From Janthinobacterium lividum (GTDB lineage: Bacteria; Pseudomonadota; Gammaproteobacteria; Burkholderiales; Burkholderiaceae_D), in the NCBI RefSeq assembly GCF_023509035.1, contig NZ_CP075583.1, positions 2,418,001-2,482,000 on the forward strand: DNA of 64,000 bases. The letters are read 5' to 3'. The notes under the pieces are model-generated. The model was given only the letters and a program-made list of their open reading frames with translations, ran no database searches and was not told where the DNA came from. Positions 46,662 to 56,239 of this stretch are shown here, in pieces. Positions within the stretch are counted from its first letter, which is position 1, and the number at the start of each line of letters is the position of its first letter. Made by a program: the position numbers and the translations under genes.

Positions 46662-47516
46662 TCAGCCGATGAAGGAATCGAACTGCATGTCGAATTCCTG
46701 CAGCGCCTTCTGCGCGTTCTGCATCTTCTTGCGGAACTCCGGGCCCCGTTGCAGGGCCAGGCCCACGGCCAGCACGTCGATCACCACCAGGTAGGCCAGG
46801 CGAGCAGAAATCGGGGTGTAGGGGTCGGTGTTGAAGACCAGGTCGATCGGGATCAGCACGGTCGCCAGGTCGGCCAGCGGCGTGCCCGATGGGGCCAGCA
46901 CGACGACGTCGGCGCCGCCGCGGCGCGCCAGTTTCACGGAGCGCACGAGGGCGGGGCTGTTGCCGCGCTGCGAGATGGCCACCAGGCAGTCGCCGCCGCG
47001 CAGCAGAGCTGCCGCGATGCTGTGGATGTTCGGATCGCTGTAGGCCACCGTCGGCACGCCCGAACGGAAGAACTTGTGCTGCGCGTCGGCCGCCACGATG
47101 CCCGACGTGCCCTGGCCATAGAATTCGATCTTGCTGGCGCGCGACAGGATGTCGAGCGCGCGCTGGATCGCTTCCGGGTTCAGGTTGTTGCGCAGGTCGA
47201 GCAGGGTGTTGATCGAACGGCTGCAGATTTTATTTACCAGGTCGGCCGCCAGGTCGTCCTGCGCCGGCTGCTCGTTCGCGCCCGGCATGGCCAGGGCCAG
47301 GCCCTGGGCCAGCTTCAGCTTGAATTCATGCCAGCCGTCGTAGCCCAGCGTGCGGCAAAAGCGCACCACGGTCGGTTCCGACACCTGCGCGCTTTTCGCC
47401 AGCGCCGTGATGTTCTGGCTGACCGTCTGGTTCGGCTGGTCAAGCACGGCCAGCGCGACCTTCTTCTCCGACTTGGAGAGCGAATCGAGCTGGGTGCGGA
47501 TGGAGTCAAGCAGCAT
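46662..47516 (-). CDS. hexR: HexR, RpiR-family repressor
   Basis: 284 residues from ATG 47516 (MLLDSIRTQLDSLSKSEKKVALAVL). An N-terminal RpiR HTH (ITALAKSAQVSEPTVVRFCRTLGYDGWHEFKLKLAQ) is followed by a C-terminal SIS sugar-phosphate domain (IEFYGQGTSGIVAADAQHKFFRSGVP, AISQRGNSPALVRSVKLARRGGADVVVLAPSG). HexR represses central carbon genes and is released by KDPG. Context is decisive: it lies beside zwf, and edd, eda and pgi are close by with a shared operator. A longer frame to 47603 runs through repeat DNA and was rejected. Confidence 0.92.
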   Translation of the reverse strand: MLLDSIRTQLDSLSKSEKKVALAVLDQPNQTVSQNITALAKSAQVSEPTVVRFCRTLGYDGWHEFKLKLAQGLALAMPGANEQPAQDDLAADLVNKICSRSINTLLDLRNNLNPEAIQRALDILSRASKIEFYGQGTSGIVAADAQHKFFRSGVPTVAYSDPNIHSIAAALLRGGDCLVAISQRGNSPALVRSVKLARRGGADVVVLAPSGTPLADLATVLIPIDLVFNTDPYTPISARLAYLVVIDVLAVGLALQRGPEFRKKMQNAQKALQEFDMQFDSFIG

Positions 47517-47520
47517 TAAA

Positions 47521-47730
47521 TTAGTCTTCTGTTTTCGGGAAGCGGTGAAGCAGGGGTTTCGCGGAGCACAGCTCCGTGCCTGCGTAACGGCCTGCCCATG
47601 CATGGGCAGACTCCTTGCGTTGCCAAACTAGTCTTCTGGCAGGGGTGGAGCAGGGGTTTCGTGGAGCACCGCTCCACGCCTGCGTAACGGTCTGGCCTTG
47701 CAAGACCAGACTCCTTGCGCTTCCAAACTA
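47521..47730. repeat. Tandem ~100-bp repeat with hairpins (hexR-zwf spacer)
   Basis: Two copies of a ~100-107-bp unit, starting at 47521 and 47628, fill the spacer. Each begins (C/T)TAGTCTTC, the complement of the zwf 3' end including its stop codon, which itself forms a third partial copy at 47728. Each unit has two stem-loops: GCGGAGCACAGCTCCGTGC / GTGGAGCACCGCTCCACGC, and GTCTGCCCATGCATGGGCAG-like versus GTCTGGTCTTGCAAGGCCAG-like hairpins (minus strand). Frames crossing it are not genes. Confidence 0.85.
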
Positions 47731-49200
47731 GTCTTCAGGAAGCGCTTCTTCACGCCACTGCAAGCCATCGCGGCCGATCAGGGCGCTGGCCGCGGCCGGG
47801 CCCCAGGTGCCGGCCGTGTAGGGAATCGGCGCGCTGTCGTTCTGTTCCCAGTTGTCGAGGATAGGTTCGACCCATTCCCAGGCCGCTTCCAGTTCGTCGC
47901 CGCGCATGAACAGGGTCAGCTGGCCGCGCAGGACGTCGAGCAGCAGGCGCTCGTAGGCGTCCATGCGCGGGGTCTTGAACGATTCGCGGAAATCGAGTTC
48001 CAGTTCCGCCGGTTTCAAACGCATGCCGTCGCCCGGGGTTTTTGCCATCAGATTCATGCGCAAGCCTTCGTCCGGCTGCAAACGAATCACCAGGCAGTTC
48101 GGCTGGAAGCTGGACGTCGGCTGGTTGAAGATCGAATGCGGAATTTGCTTGAAGCGCACGACGATCTCGGCCAGGCTGTCGGCCATGCGCTTGCCCGTGC
48201 GCAGGTAGAACGGCACGCCGGCCCAGCGCCAGGTGTCGATTTCCGCCTTCAGCGCCACGAATGTCTCGGTGCGCGAGTGTTCCGGCGCATCCGGCTCGTC
48301 GCGGTAGCTCGGCACGGTGGCGCCGTCGACGTGGCCGGCGCGGTACTGGCCGCGCACGATGTTTTGCGCCAGGGTGGTGGGCGTGAACTTTTTCAGCGAA
48401 CGCAACACTTGCAGTTTTTCATCGCGCACGGCGTCCGGTGCGATCGACGTTGGCGGTTCCATGGCGACGATGCACAGCAGTTGCAGCAAATGATTCTGCA
48501 GCATGTCGCGCAGCGCGCCCGAGGTGTCGTAGTAACCCATGCGGTTGCCCACGCCCAGCTTTTCGGCGATGGTGATCTGTACGTCGGAAATCCATTCACG
48601 GCGCCAGAGCGGTTCGAACAGGATATTGCCGAAGCGCAGGGCCAGCAAGTTCTGCACGGTTTCCTTGCCCAGGTAATGGTCGATACGGTAGATCTGCGAT
48701 TCCTGGAAGACCTTGCCTACTTCGGCATTGATCTGCTTGGCGCTGGCCAGGTCGCGGCCCAGCGGTTTTTCCAGGACCACGCGCGAATTCGGCGTGACCA
48801 GGCCGTTGTCTTCCAGGTTGTCGCAGATGAGGGCGAACAAATGCGGCGGCGTCGCCAGGTAGTACACACGCGTCAGGTCGGCATCACCGCGCAGCGCTTC
48901 GACCAGCGGCGCGTACGTGGCCGCATCGCTTGCGTTGAGCGACACGTACACGATGCGCGCACAGAATTTGCTCCAGGTGGCGGCATTCAGGGTGCTGGCC
49001 TTGATGTGGGGGCGCGAGTTGGTCTCCACCATCTTCAGGAAGGCATCCTGGCCGCTGTCCTGGCGGCCTACACAGATGATGCGCGCCGTCGGCGGCAAAT
49101 CGTTCGCGACGTCGCGCGCATACATTGCAGGCAGCAACTTGCGCATTGCTAAATCGCCGCTGCCGCCAAACAGGACCAGGTCAAAATCGGTAAGTGCCAT
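47728..49200 (-). CDS. zwf: Glucose-6-phosphate 1-dehydrogenase
   Basis: 490 residues from ATG 49200 (MALTDFDLVLFGGSGDLAMRKLLPAMY). NADP-binding GGSGDLA, active site RIDHYLGKE (His/Lys), and FANxxFEPLW-type block (FGNILFEPLWRREWISDVQI) are intact. First step of the oxidative pentose phosphate and Entner-Doudoroff routes. An in-frame TTG at 49218 is an alternative start. Two HexR-type operators lie 87-133 bp upstream, with TATAGT at 49273-49278 (minus strand) as probable -10 and the proximal operator over the -35. Confidence 0.97.
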   Translation of the reverse strand: MALTDFDLVLFGGSGDLAMRKLLPAMYARDVANDLPPTARIICVGRQDSGQDAFLKMVETNSRPHIKASTLNAATWSKFCARIVYVSLNASDAATYAPLVEALRGDADLTRVYYLATPPHLFALICDNLEDNGLVTPNSRVVLEKPLGRDLASAKQINAEVGKVFQESQIYRIDHYLGKETVQNLLALRFGNILFEPLWRREWISDVQITIAEKLGVGNRMGYYDTSGALRDMLQNHLLQLLCIVAMEPPTSIAPDAVRDEKLQVLRSLKKFTPTTLAQNIVRGQYRAGHVDGATVPSYRDEPDAPEHSRTETFVALKAEIDTWRWAGVPFYLRTGKRMADSLAEIVVRFKQIPHSIFNQPTSSFQPNCLVIRLQPDEGLRMNLMAKTPGDGMRLKPAELELDFRESFKTPRMDAYERLLLDVLRGQLTLFMRGDELEAAWEWVEPILDNWEQNDSAPIPYTAGTWGPAAASALIGRDGLQWREEALPED

Positions 49201-49286
49201 AAGTGAGTGTCGTCGCAAAAGTAAAAGGGCCGGAGCGGGGAGGAAGCCGACCGGAAGTGCCAGTCTGTCGCTACTATAATCGGTGG

Positions 49287-49300
49287 TGTAAATTTACTAC
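49287..49300 (-). promoter_or_regulatory. HexR-type operator 1, zwf
   Basis: Minus strand GTAGTAAATTTACA, a near-palindrome matching the consensus TGTAGTRAAATTWC drawn from the sites upstream of pgi and edd. It overlaps the -35 position of the TATAGT -10 at 49273-49278. Confidence 0.7.
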
Positions 49301-49319
49301 GTAGAACAGGCAATTGCAA

Positions 49320-49333
49320 GAAATTTTACTACA
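49320..49333 (-). promoter_or_regulatory. HexR-type operator 2, zwf
   Basis: Minus strand TGTAGTAAAATTTC, identical over 14 bases to the edd operator. Centre about 33 bp upstream of operator 1, roughly three helical turns, so two repressors could bind on the same face. Confidence 0.78.
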
Positions 49334-49761
49334 TTTCATCCCCTGCCGTCGCAGTTTTGCCCCTTATGCATGCCAGCGGCGCCGGCATGGCCATTATATG
49401 CCGTTCGCTGGCGCCGACGCAGCGTCATGCTTTTCATCGCCTTTTCAAAGCAACCATGGTTGCCAGGGAAAATTCGATTCCCTACGTCATCATTTGCGCT
49501 GTAGCAACAAGCAAATCAAGAAATGCTGCCAGGATCGCCGTTGGCAGCGTAAAGTAGCTTTGAGGAAAGTAAAAAAACGTATAATTCAATCTCGAATCGA
49601 TAGCAACTATTGGTTGTAAGAAATTGTACGATAGACACTGCACCGCTAGCGCCGGCCATGCCCCGAACCCGCCGTCCGACGTCCATGCGACGTGCAGTCC
49701 GCATTGCCCGCAGCATCAGGGGCAGGCGACTTAACTTTACAAGACGGCTCAAGGGGACACA
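49334..49761. other. Non-coding spacer zwf-cheV
   Basis: About 430 bp without a supported gene. A perfect TATAAT at 49580-49585 could be the -10 of cheV, but no good -35 at 16-18 bp spacing is visible, and no FliA motif was seen. Short open frames here have no coding character. Confidence 0.5.
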
Positions 49762-50715
49762 ATGAATTCAATGCAGCAAGACGTCGATGAACGCACCAGC
49801 CTGACAGGCAATAACAAATTCGAACTGTTCCTGTTCAAACTGGGCACCAGTGATCACTCGACCAGCCGCGAACTCTTCGGCATCAATGTGTTCAAAGTTC
49901 GTGAAATCATGGAAATGCCGGCCATTACGGCGGTGGCCGGTTCGCACCCGCACATGCTGGGCGTAGTCAATATCCGTGGCCAGATCGTGCCCGTGATCGA
50001 CTTGCCGATGGCGGTCGGCTGCAAGAGCAATGGTTTGAAGATCCTGATGGTGACCGAATTTGCCCGCTCGACGCAGGCGTTTGCCGTGGAAGAGGTCGAT
50101 GAAATCGTGCGCCTGGAATGGAATCAGGTGCTGTCGGCCGAATCGAGCGTCGGTGGCGGCCTCGTCACCAGTATCGCGCGCCTCGATGGCGACACGGACA
50201 AGACACGTTTGGCGCAAGTGCTGGACGTGGAGCAAATCCTGCGCAACGTGCTGCCGTCGGGCGACCCCGACGTGGACGAGAACAGTATCGGCCCGCAAGT
50301 GCGCTTGCCGGCCGGCGCCGTGATCCTCGCGGCCGACGATTCCTCGCTGGCCCGCTCGCTGATCGAAAAGGGCCTCGAAGCGATGGGCGTGCCTTTCATC
50401 ATGACCAAGACGGGCAAGGAAGCGTGGGAGCGCCTGCAGGCGATCTCGGCCCAGGCGGCCACGGAAGGCAAGACGGCGAGAGACAAGGTCGCGCTGGTGC
50501 TGACCGACCTGGAAATGCCGGAAATGGATGGCTTTACCTTGACGCGCAACATCAAGAACGATGGCCGCTTCTCCAACATTCCCGTGGTGATCCACTCGTC
50601 GCTGACGGGCTCGACCAACGAAGACCACGTCAAGGGCGTGGGCGCCGATGGTTATGTGGCCAAGTTTGTGGCGGCTGAACTGGCCGAAACGATACGCAAG
50701 GTGCTGGCGCGCTAA
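49762..50715 (+). CDS. cheV: CheV, CheW-receiver chemotaxis coupling protein
   Basis: 317 residues: an N-terminal CheW domain (FELFLFKLGTSDHSTSRELFGINVFKVREIMEM ... HMLGVVNIRGQIVPVIDLPMAVG) and a C-terminal receiver (VILAADDSSLARSLIEKGLEAMG, phospho-acceptor Asp in LVLTDLEMPEMDGF, Lys in GYVAKF). CheV couples receptors to CheA and may tune adaptation by phosphorylation. It stands alone here, between zwf and the lactonase gene, with a terminator behind it. Works with the receptor at 33.3-35.0 kb and the flagellar genes. Confidence 0.95.
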   Translation: MNSMQQDVDERTSLTGNNKFELFLFKLGTSDHSTSRELFGINVFKVREIMEMPAITAVAGSHPHMLGVVNIRGQIVPVIDLPMAVGCKSNGLKILMVTEFARSTQAFAVEEVDEIVRLEWNQVLSAESSVGGGLVTSIARLDGDTDKTRLAQVLDVEQILRNVLPSGDPDVDENSIGPQVRLPAGAVILAADDSSLARSLIEKGLEAMGVPFIMTKTGKEAWERLQAISAQAATEGKTARDKVALVLTDLEMPEMDGFTLTRNIKNDGRFSNIPVVIHSSLTGSTNEDHVKGVGADGYVAKFVAAELAETIRKVLAR

Positions 50716-50731
50716 TTTGCGCGGCCGCATG

Positions 50732-50772
50732 TGAAAAAGCGCCGGTACCCGCAAGGGTCCGGCGCTTTTTCA
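50732..50772. terminator. Terminator between cheV and lactonase gene
   Basis: GAAAAAGCGCCGG(TACCCGCAAGGGT)CCGGCGCTTTTTC: long stem with A/T tracts on both sides, between convergent genes. Confidence 0.93.
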
Positions 50773-50785
50773 TGCTGGCAAACGA

Positions 50786-51682
50786 TTACGCCTGATACAG
50801 GTGTTCCGGCTGCCCTGCCACGTCCACGCGCACGGACAGCACGTGGCCGGTCAACGGGTAGTTGGCGATCTCGGCGGCTGATCGATTGTGGCTGGCGCTG
50901 GTGATGTACAGGGTGCGAAGGTCCGGGCCGCCAAAGGTCACCATGGTGGGGCAGCGCACGGGCACGGTAATTTCGCCCAGCAGATGGCCATCGGGGGCGA
51001 AGCGTAAAATCTTGCCGCCTTCAAACATGGCCGACCAGTAATTGCCTTCGCTGTCGACAGCCGCGCCATCGGGGCGCCCGCCGTAGTCGGCCGCTTTCTT
51101 GTCCATGGAAAAGCGCTGGAACGGTTGCGGCGCGGAAATGGCACCCGTGGCCGCGTCGAAATCGAAGCGGTCGATGCGGTGCGTGGTGGTATCCGAGTGG
51201 TACATGGTGCGCTTGTCCGGGGAAAAGCCCAGGCCGTTCGATACCGTCATGCCACCGGACCAGACCTTGCGCACTTGTCCCTTTTCCAGCACGAACATTT
51301 CGGCCGCATCGGCGCTGCGCGGCTCGAAAATCGTGCCGACCCAGAAACGGCCGGCTGGGTCGACCTTGCCATCGTTGAAGCGCGTGGTGGCCATGTCGAA
51401 TGGCGCCGGGGCGATTTCCGCCAGGCTGCCCGTCTTCGTGTCGAGGTGGGCAAAGCCGCTGCGCAAGGCCACGATCAGGCCGCCGCCCGCATTGATGGCC
51501 AGTGCCGACGGTTCCGTCGGCATGTTCCACTGTTCATGCTTGCCGCTGGCCGGGTGCAAGCGGTGCACGGCGCGGCCATCGATATCGACCCAGTACAGGG
51601 CCGCTTCCTTGCCATGCCATAGCGGGCATTCGCCCACTTGCATGGCTTTGTCACTGACTACCTTGATTTCGTAAATATTCAT
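50786..51682 (-). CDS. SMP-30/gluconolactonase family protein
   Basis: 298-residue six-bladed propeller lactonase. Metal-ligand regions: Glu in VGECPLWHG, Asn in VSNGLGFSPD, Asp in GAAVDSEGNYW; also RFNDGKVDPAGRFWVGT. Such enzymes hydrolyse gluconolactone or related sugar lactones. It lies 9 bp after pgi on the same strand, so it is co-transcribed and probably under the same HexR-type operator. Could serve the 6-phosphogluconolactone or free gluconolactone step; substrate not determinable. Confidence 0.88.
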   Translation of the reverse strand: MNIYEIKVVSDKAMQVGECPLWHGKEAALYWVDIDGRAVHRLHPASGKHEQWNMPTEPSALAINAGGGLIVALRSGFAHLDTKTGSLAEIAPAPFDMATTRFNDGKVDPAGRFWVGTIFEPRSADAAEMFVLEKGQVRKVWSGGMTVSNGLGFSPDKRTMYHSDTTTHRIDRFDFDAATGAISAPQPFQRFSMDKKAADYGGRPDGAAVDSEGNYWSAMFEGGKILRFAPDGHLLGEITVPVRCPTMVTFGGPDLRTLYITSASHNRSAAEIANYPLTGHVLSVRVDVAGQPEHLYQA

Positions 51683-51691
51683 CTATCTCTT

Positions 51692-53356
51692 TTAGTATGC
51701 GGCTTTTGCGGCCTTGGCCAGCGCAATCAAGCCATTGGTCGAGCTGTCGTGGTGGTCGGGACGGGCTTCGCCCGTCAGTTCGGCCTGGATTTTCTTGGCC
51801 AGCACCTTGCCCAGTTCCACGCCCCACTGATCAAAACTGTTGACGTTCCACAAGACGCCCTGCACGAAGGTCTTGTGTTCGTACAGCGCGATCAGGGCGC
51901 CCAGGGTAGTCGGGGTCAGCTGGTCCATCAAAATGGTATTGCTGGGGCGGTTGCCCGGGAAAGTCTTGTGCGGCACCAGTGCTTCGATCTCTCTTTCCGG
52001 CAAGCCCTGCGCCTGCAAGTCAAGGCGCACTTCTTCGCCCGTCTTTCCCGTCATGAAGGCTTCCGACTGGGCAAAGCAGTTCGCCAGCAGGGCGTCGTGG
52101 TGGCCCGGCAAATCGTGCGTGGCGCGCAGGGCGGCGATGAAATCGATAGGCGTGATGTCCGTGCCTTGGTGCAGCAGCTGGAAATACGCATGCTGCGCAT
52201 TCGTGCCGCAATCGCCCCAGATGACGGGGCCGGTCGGCACGTCGACGGGCACGCCATCTTTGGTGACGCGCTTGCCATTGCTTTCCATGTCCAGCTGTTG
52301 CAGATAGGCGGCAAAGCGGCTCAAGTCCTGGTGATACGGCGCGATGGAAACGGAGCCGCAATCGAGGAACTGGCGGTTCCAGAAACCCACCATGGCCAGC
52401 ACCACGGGCATGTTGTCTTCCAGCGGCGCCTGGCGGAAGTGCTGATCCATCGCATGCGCACCGGCGAGGAAATCGCTGAAGTATTCAAAGCCGATGGACA
52501 GCGCCACGGCCAGGCCGATCGAGGACCAGACGGAATAGCGTCCGCCGACCCAGTCCCAGAACGGGAACATGTTTTCCGGCGAAATGCCGAAGTCGACGAT
52601 GGCTTGCGTGTTGGTCGAAACGGCCACAAAATGTTGGGCCAGATCCTTTTCTTCACCTTCCAGCAAGAACCAGGCGCGCGCCGTGTTGGCGTTGAGCATG
52701 GTTTCAGCCGTAACGAAGGTTTTCGAGGCCACGATGAACAGGGTGGTTTCCGGATCGACCTTGGACAGGGTCGCTTCCATGTCGTGGCCGTCGACGTTGG
52801 AAACAAAGTGCATTTCCAGGCCCGGGTTGGCGTAGGAGCGCAGGGCCAAGCAAGCCATTTTCGGGCCCAGGTCCGAACCGCCGATGCCGATGTTGACGAT
52901 GTCGCAAATCGGCTTGCCCGTGTAGCCGAGCCAGCTGCCATTGCGCACCTTGTCCGTAAACGCTTTCACGCGTTGCAGCACATCTTGCACGTCGGCATCG
53001 ATATCCTGGCCATCGACTACCAGCCTGGTGCCGCGTGGCGCGCGCAAGGCGGTATGCAGAACGGCCCGATGTTCGGTAAGATTGATTTTCTCGCCAGTGA
53101 ACATGGCTTCGCGCTGCGCTTCTACGCCGCGCTCGCGGGCCAGTGCCATCAGCAGGCGCATGGCGGTGGCGTCGACCCTGTTCTTCGAGTAATCGAGCAG
53201 CAGTCCTGCCGCATCGACCGTCATGCTGGAAAAGCGCGCGGGGTCTGCCGCAAACAGCTGGCGCAGATGCACTTCGCGCAGGCTGGCGCTGTGCGCTTGC
53301 AGGGACTGGAAACTGGCGGTGGCGGTGATGGCAGGAGTAGGTGCTGGCTGGCGCAT
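51692..53356 (-). CDS. pgi: Glucose-6-phosphate isomerase
   Basis: 554 residues with Pgi signatures: IGIGGSDLGPKMACLAL, FPFWDWVGGRYSVWSSIGL, the catalytic Glu/His region (GTNAQHAYFQLLHQGTDI) and QWGVELGKVLAKKI. Interconverts glucose-6-P and fructose-6-P. Co-transcribed with the downstream lactonase. Probable -10 TATTAT (53442-53447, minus strand) with an operator at 53460-53473 over its -35. Divergent from edd. Confidence 0.96.
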   Translation of the reverse strand: MRQPAPTPAITATASFQSLQAHSASLREVHLRQLFAADPARFSSMTVDAAGLLLDYSKNRVDATAMRLLMALARERGVEAQREAMFTGEKINLTEHRAVLHTALRAPRGTRLVVDGQDIDADVQDVLQRVKAFTDKVRNGSWLGYTGKPICDIVNIGIGGSDLGPKMACLALRSYANPGLEMHFVSNVDGHDMEATLSKVDPETTLFIVASKTFVTAETMLNANTARAWFLLEGEEKDLAQHFVAVSTNTQAIVDFGISPENMFPFWDWVGGRYSVWSSIGLAVALSIGFEYFSDFLAGAHAMDQHFRQAPLEDNMPVVLAMVGFWNRQFLDCGSVSIAPYHQDLSRFAAYLQQLDMESNGKRVTKDGVPVDVPTGPVIWGDCGTNAQHAYFQLLHQGTDITPIDFIAALRATHDLPGHHDALLANCFAQSEAFMTGKTGEEVRLDLQAQGLPEREIEALVPHKTFPGNRPSNTILMDQLTPTTLGALIALYEHKTFVQGVLWNVNSFDQWGVELGKVLAKKIQAELTGEARPDHHDSSTNGLIALAKAAKAAY

Positions 53357-53459
53357 GGCGGTCGGCTTGGGTGCTTGTCTCGGTTGAAGGGAGCGCGGCG
53401 CGTTCGTTGTGGCGAACAGCGGATCCGGCGTTGGTATGAGAATAATACATCAGAAAAAC

Positions 53460-53473
53460 GTAATTTCACTACA
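53460..53473 (-). promoter_or_regulatory. HexR-type operator, pgi
   Basis: Minus strand TGTAGTGAAATTAC, 12 bp upstream of the TATTAT -10 and thus over the -35, matching the zwf arrangement. Confidence 0.75.
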
Positions 53474-53647
53474 GTTTGTGCTGGCGCATAGCATTTTCAG
53501 CGTTTTTTCAGCGTTTTATCCGCGCTGCAATAGATAGGCAAGCAAGACGAGTGGATGTGGCACGCTGTTGTTTTGCCTTGAAAAGTCGTGGAAAAATGGA
53601 TTATTTCTGCCACTGGTCACTGCAAGAGTGCTTCTGCGCGACCATTT

Positions 53648-53662
53648 TGTAGTAAAATTTCA
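53648..53662 (+). promoter_or_regulatory. HexR-type operator, edd-eda
   Basis: TGTAGTAAAATTTCA, 28 bp upstream of the edd ATG; first 14 bases identical to zwf operator 2. The 334-bp pgi-edd spacer thus carries one operator for each direction and no gene. Confidence 0.8.
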
Positions 53663-53690
53663 CGAAATACTCATTTTTAAGGAAATCCAT

Positions 53691-55604
53691 ATGGCGCTGC
53701 ATCCAGTAGTCGAATCCGTAACAGCGCGCATCATCGCGCGCAGCCGGCCATCGCGCGGCGCCTACCTGGCGCATCTGGATGCGGCCCGCATCCAGGGCGT
53801 GCAGCGCGGCGCCCTGTCGTGCACCAACCTAGCGCACGGCTTTGCCGCTTTTCCTGCCAACGACAAGCTGTCGCTGAAGGAATACAAGAAACCGTCCGTG
53901 GCCATCGTTTCCTCGTATAACGACATGCTGTCGGCGCACCAGCCGTTCGAAGGCTTCCCGCAGATCATCAAGCAAGCCGTGCGCGAAGTGGGCGCCGTCG
54001 CCCAGTTCGCCGGCGGCGTGCCCGCCATGTGCGATGGCGTGACGCAAGGCCAGCCGGGCATGGAACTGTCGCTGTTCTCGCGCGACACCATCGCCATGTC
54101 GACGGCCGTGGCGCTGTCGCACAATATGTTCGACTCGGCCCTGTACCTGGGCGTGTGCGACAAGATCGTGCCGGGCCTGTTGATCGGCGCGCTGCACTTC
54201 GGTCACTTGCCTGCCGTCTTCGTGCCGGCCGGTCCCATGACATCGGGCCTGTCGAATCAGGAAAAAGCCAAGGTGCGCCAGCTGTATGCGCAAGGCAAGG
54301 CTACGCGTGAAGACTTGCTCGAAGGCGAGTCGAAAGCCTACCACGGCGCCGGCACCTGTACCTTCTACGGCACCGCGAACAGCAACCAGATGCTGATGGA
54401 AGTGATGGGCCTGCACTTGCCGGGCGCCGCCTTCATCACGCCGAACACCCCGCTGCGCGATGCGCTGACGGCCGCCGCCGCCCAGCGCGCCGCTGTCATC
54501 ACGGCGCAAAGCGGCAGCTACTTGCCAGTCGGCCATATCGTCGACGAGAAATGTATCGTCAACGCCGTCGTGGGCTTGCTGGCCACGGGCGGTTCGACCA
54601 ACCATACCTTGCACCTTGTGGCGATCGCCAAGGCGGCCGGCATCGTCATCGACTGGAACGATTTCAACGAACTGTCGGCCATCGTGCCGATGCTCACGCG
54701 CATCTACCCGAACGGCGACGCCGACGTGAACCATTTCCACGCGGCCGGCGGCACCGGTTACCTGATCCGCGAACTGCTGGATGCGGGCTTGTTGCACGAA
54801 GACGTCAACACCATCCTGGGCCACGGCTTGCGCGCGCACTGCATGGAACCGTTCCTCGGTAAAGACGGCAAGGTCTTCTGGAAAGATGCTCCGGCCACCA
54901 GCGCCGACGAAAACGTGCTGCGCCCCGCTTCGAACCCGTTCGCGCCGGACGGCGGCATGGTATTGGTCGCGGGTAACCTGGGCCGCGCCGTGATGAAGGT
55001 CTCGGCCGTCAAGCCGCAGCACCGCACGGTCGAAGCGCCGGCGCTGGTGTTCAATTCGCAGGAAGAATTCATGGCCGCCTACAAGGCGGGATCGCTGGAC
55101 CGCGACTTCGTCGCCGTGCTGCGCTTCCAGGGTCCGCGCGCCAACGGCATGCCGGAACTGCATGCGCTGACCCCCGCGCTGGCCAACCTGCAGGATGCGG
55201 GCCGCCACGTGGCGCTGGTCACCGATGGCCGCATGTCGGGCGCATCGGGAAAGGTGCCGGCCGCCATCCACGTATCGCCTGAAATTCTCGCCGGCGGCCC
55301 GCTGGGCCTCGTGCGCGACGGCGACATCATCCGCCTCGACGCCTTCACCGGCGTGCTTGAGGCGCTGGTGCCGACCGACGTCTGGCACGCTCGTTCGCTG
55401 GTCACGGCCGACCTGTCGCCGAACCACGTCGGCATGGGCCGCGAGCTGTTTTCCATGTTCCGTTCCACCGTCAGCGCGGCGGAAGAGGGTGCCACCACCT
55501 TCGGCCTGCCGTCGCCGATTCCCACCACCGTCGCCTTGCACGACGCCGACAATGTCGGTGATACCGTACCGGGTTCCGATGAAGACTTTTTGGCTAGGAA
55601 ATAA
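53691..55604 (+). CDS. edd: Phosphogluconate dehydratase
   Basis: 637 residues from ATG 53691 ([19 protein letters not shown]), with AAGGAAAT upstream. IlvD/Edd family, [4Fe-4S]-dependent: [66 protein letters not shown] and [18 protein letters not shown]. Converts 6-phosphogluconate to KDPG. Followed 3 bp later by eda; the two complete the Entner-Doudoroff pathway. Confidence 0.97.
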   Translation: MALHPVVESVTARIIARSRPSRGAYLAHLDAARIQGVQRGALSCTNLAHGFAAFPANDKLSLKEYKKPSVAIVSSYNDMLSAHQPFEGFPQIIKQAVREVGAVAQFAGGVPAMCDGVTQGQPGMELSLFSRDTIAMSTAVALSHNMFDSALYLGVCDKIVPGLLIGALHFGHLPAVFVPAGPMTSGLSNQEKAKVRQLYAQGKATREDLLEGESKAYHGAGTCTFYGTANSNQMLMEVMGLHLPGAAFITPNTPLRDALTAAAAQRAAVITAQSGSYLPVGHIVDEKCIVNAVVGLLATGGSTNHTLHLVAIAKAAGIVIDWNDFNELSAIVPMLTRIYPNGDADVNHFHAAGGTGYLIRELLDAGLLHEDVNTILGHGLRAHCMEPFLGKDGKVFWKDAPATSADENVLRPASNPFAPDGGMVLVAGNLGRAVMKVSAVKPQHRTVEAPALVFNSQEEFMAAYKAGSLDRDFVAVLRFQGPRANGMPELHALTPALANLQDAGRHVALVTDGRMSGASGKVPAAIHVSPEILAGGPLGLVRDGDIIRLDAFTGVLEALVPTDVWHARSLVTADLSPNHVGMGRELFSMFRSTVSAAEEGATTFGLPSPIPTTVALHDADNVGDTVPGSDEDFLARK

Positions 55605-55607
55605 GAG

Positions 55608-56237
55608 ATGACCATGACACTACTGGAAATTATGCGCACGTCGAGCGTGATCCCCGTGATTGCGATCGACGATCCTGAACATGCCGTACCGCTGGCGCGC
55701 GCGCTGGTGGCGGGCGGCATCCGTGTGCTGGAAGTAACCCTGCGCACGAAACACGGTCTGGAAGCAATCCGCGCCATGTCGGCCGTGCCGGGCGCCATCG
55801 TCGGCGTCGGTACGCTCACCCGTCCCGAGGAATTCGCACAGGCGCGCGACGCGGGCGCCGTCTTCGGCGTCTCGCCAGGCCTGACGTCGGCCTTGGTGGC
55901 GGCGGCGAAAAGCAGCGGCCTGCCATTGCTGCCAGGCGTGATGACGCCCGGCGAAGTGATGGCGGCGCGCGAAAACGGCTTCCAGCAGCTGAAACTGTTC
56001 CCGGCCGTGCCGGCGGGCGGCATCGGCATGCTCAACGCCATCTACGGCCCGCTGCCGGACATCACGTTCTGCCCGACGGGCGGCATCTCGCAAGAGACGG
56101 CGTCGCAGTTCCTGGCGTGCAAGAACGTCGCCTGCGTGGGCGGCTCGTGGCTGACGCCGAAAGACGCGATCGCGGCCGGCAACTGGGACCGCATCACGGA
56201 AATCGCCAAGGCTGCCAGCGGCCTGCGTTCGGCGTAG
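55608..56237 (+). CDS. eda: KDPG aldolase
   Basis: 209 residues. KDPG/KHG aldolase with catalytic Glu in RVLEVTLRTKHGLEAI and Schiff-base Lys in FQQLKLFPAVPAGG; also GAIVGVGTLTRPEEFAQARDAGAVFGVSPG. Cleaves KDPG to pyruvate and glyceraldehyde-3-P. Co-transcribed with edd. A palindromic element starts 3 bp after the stop. Confidence 0.97.
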   Translation: MTMTLLEIMRTSSVIPVIAIDDPEHAVPLARALVAGGIRVLEVTLRTKHGLEAIRAMSAVPGAIVGVGTLTRPEEFAQARDAGAVFGVSPGLTSALVAAAKSSGLPLLPGVMTPGEVMAARENGFQQLKLFPAVPAGGIGMLNAIYGPLPDITFCPTGGISQETASQFLACKNVACVGGSWLTPKDAIAAGNWDRITEIAKAASGLRSA

Positions 56238-56239
56238 TC

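Noticed and set aside
47521..47703. A 60-codon minus-strand gene in the hexR-zwf spacer
   Set aside because: It is made of repeat DNA. The same peptide-like pattern recurs in both repeat units, and no ribosome site is present.
49314..49619. A 101-codon frame between zwf and cheV
   Set aside because: It overlaps a HexR-type operator and a TATAAT box, begins inside operator sequence and has no recognisable features.
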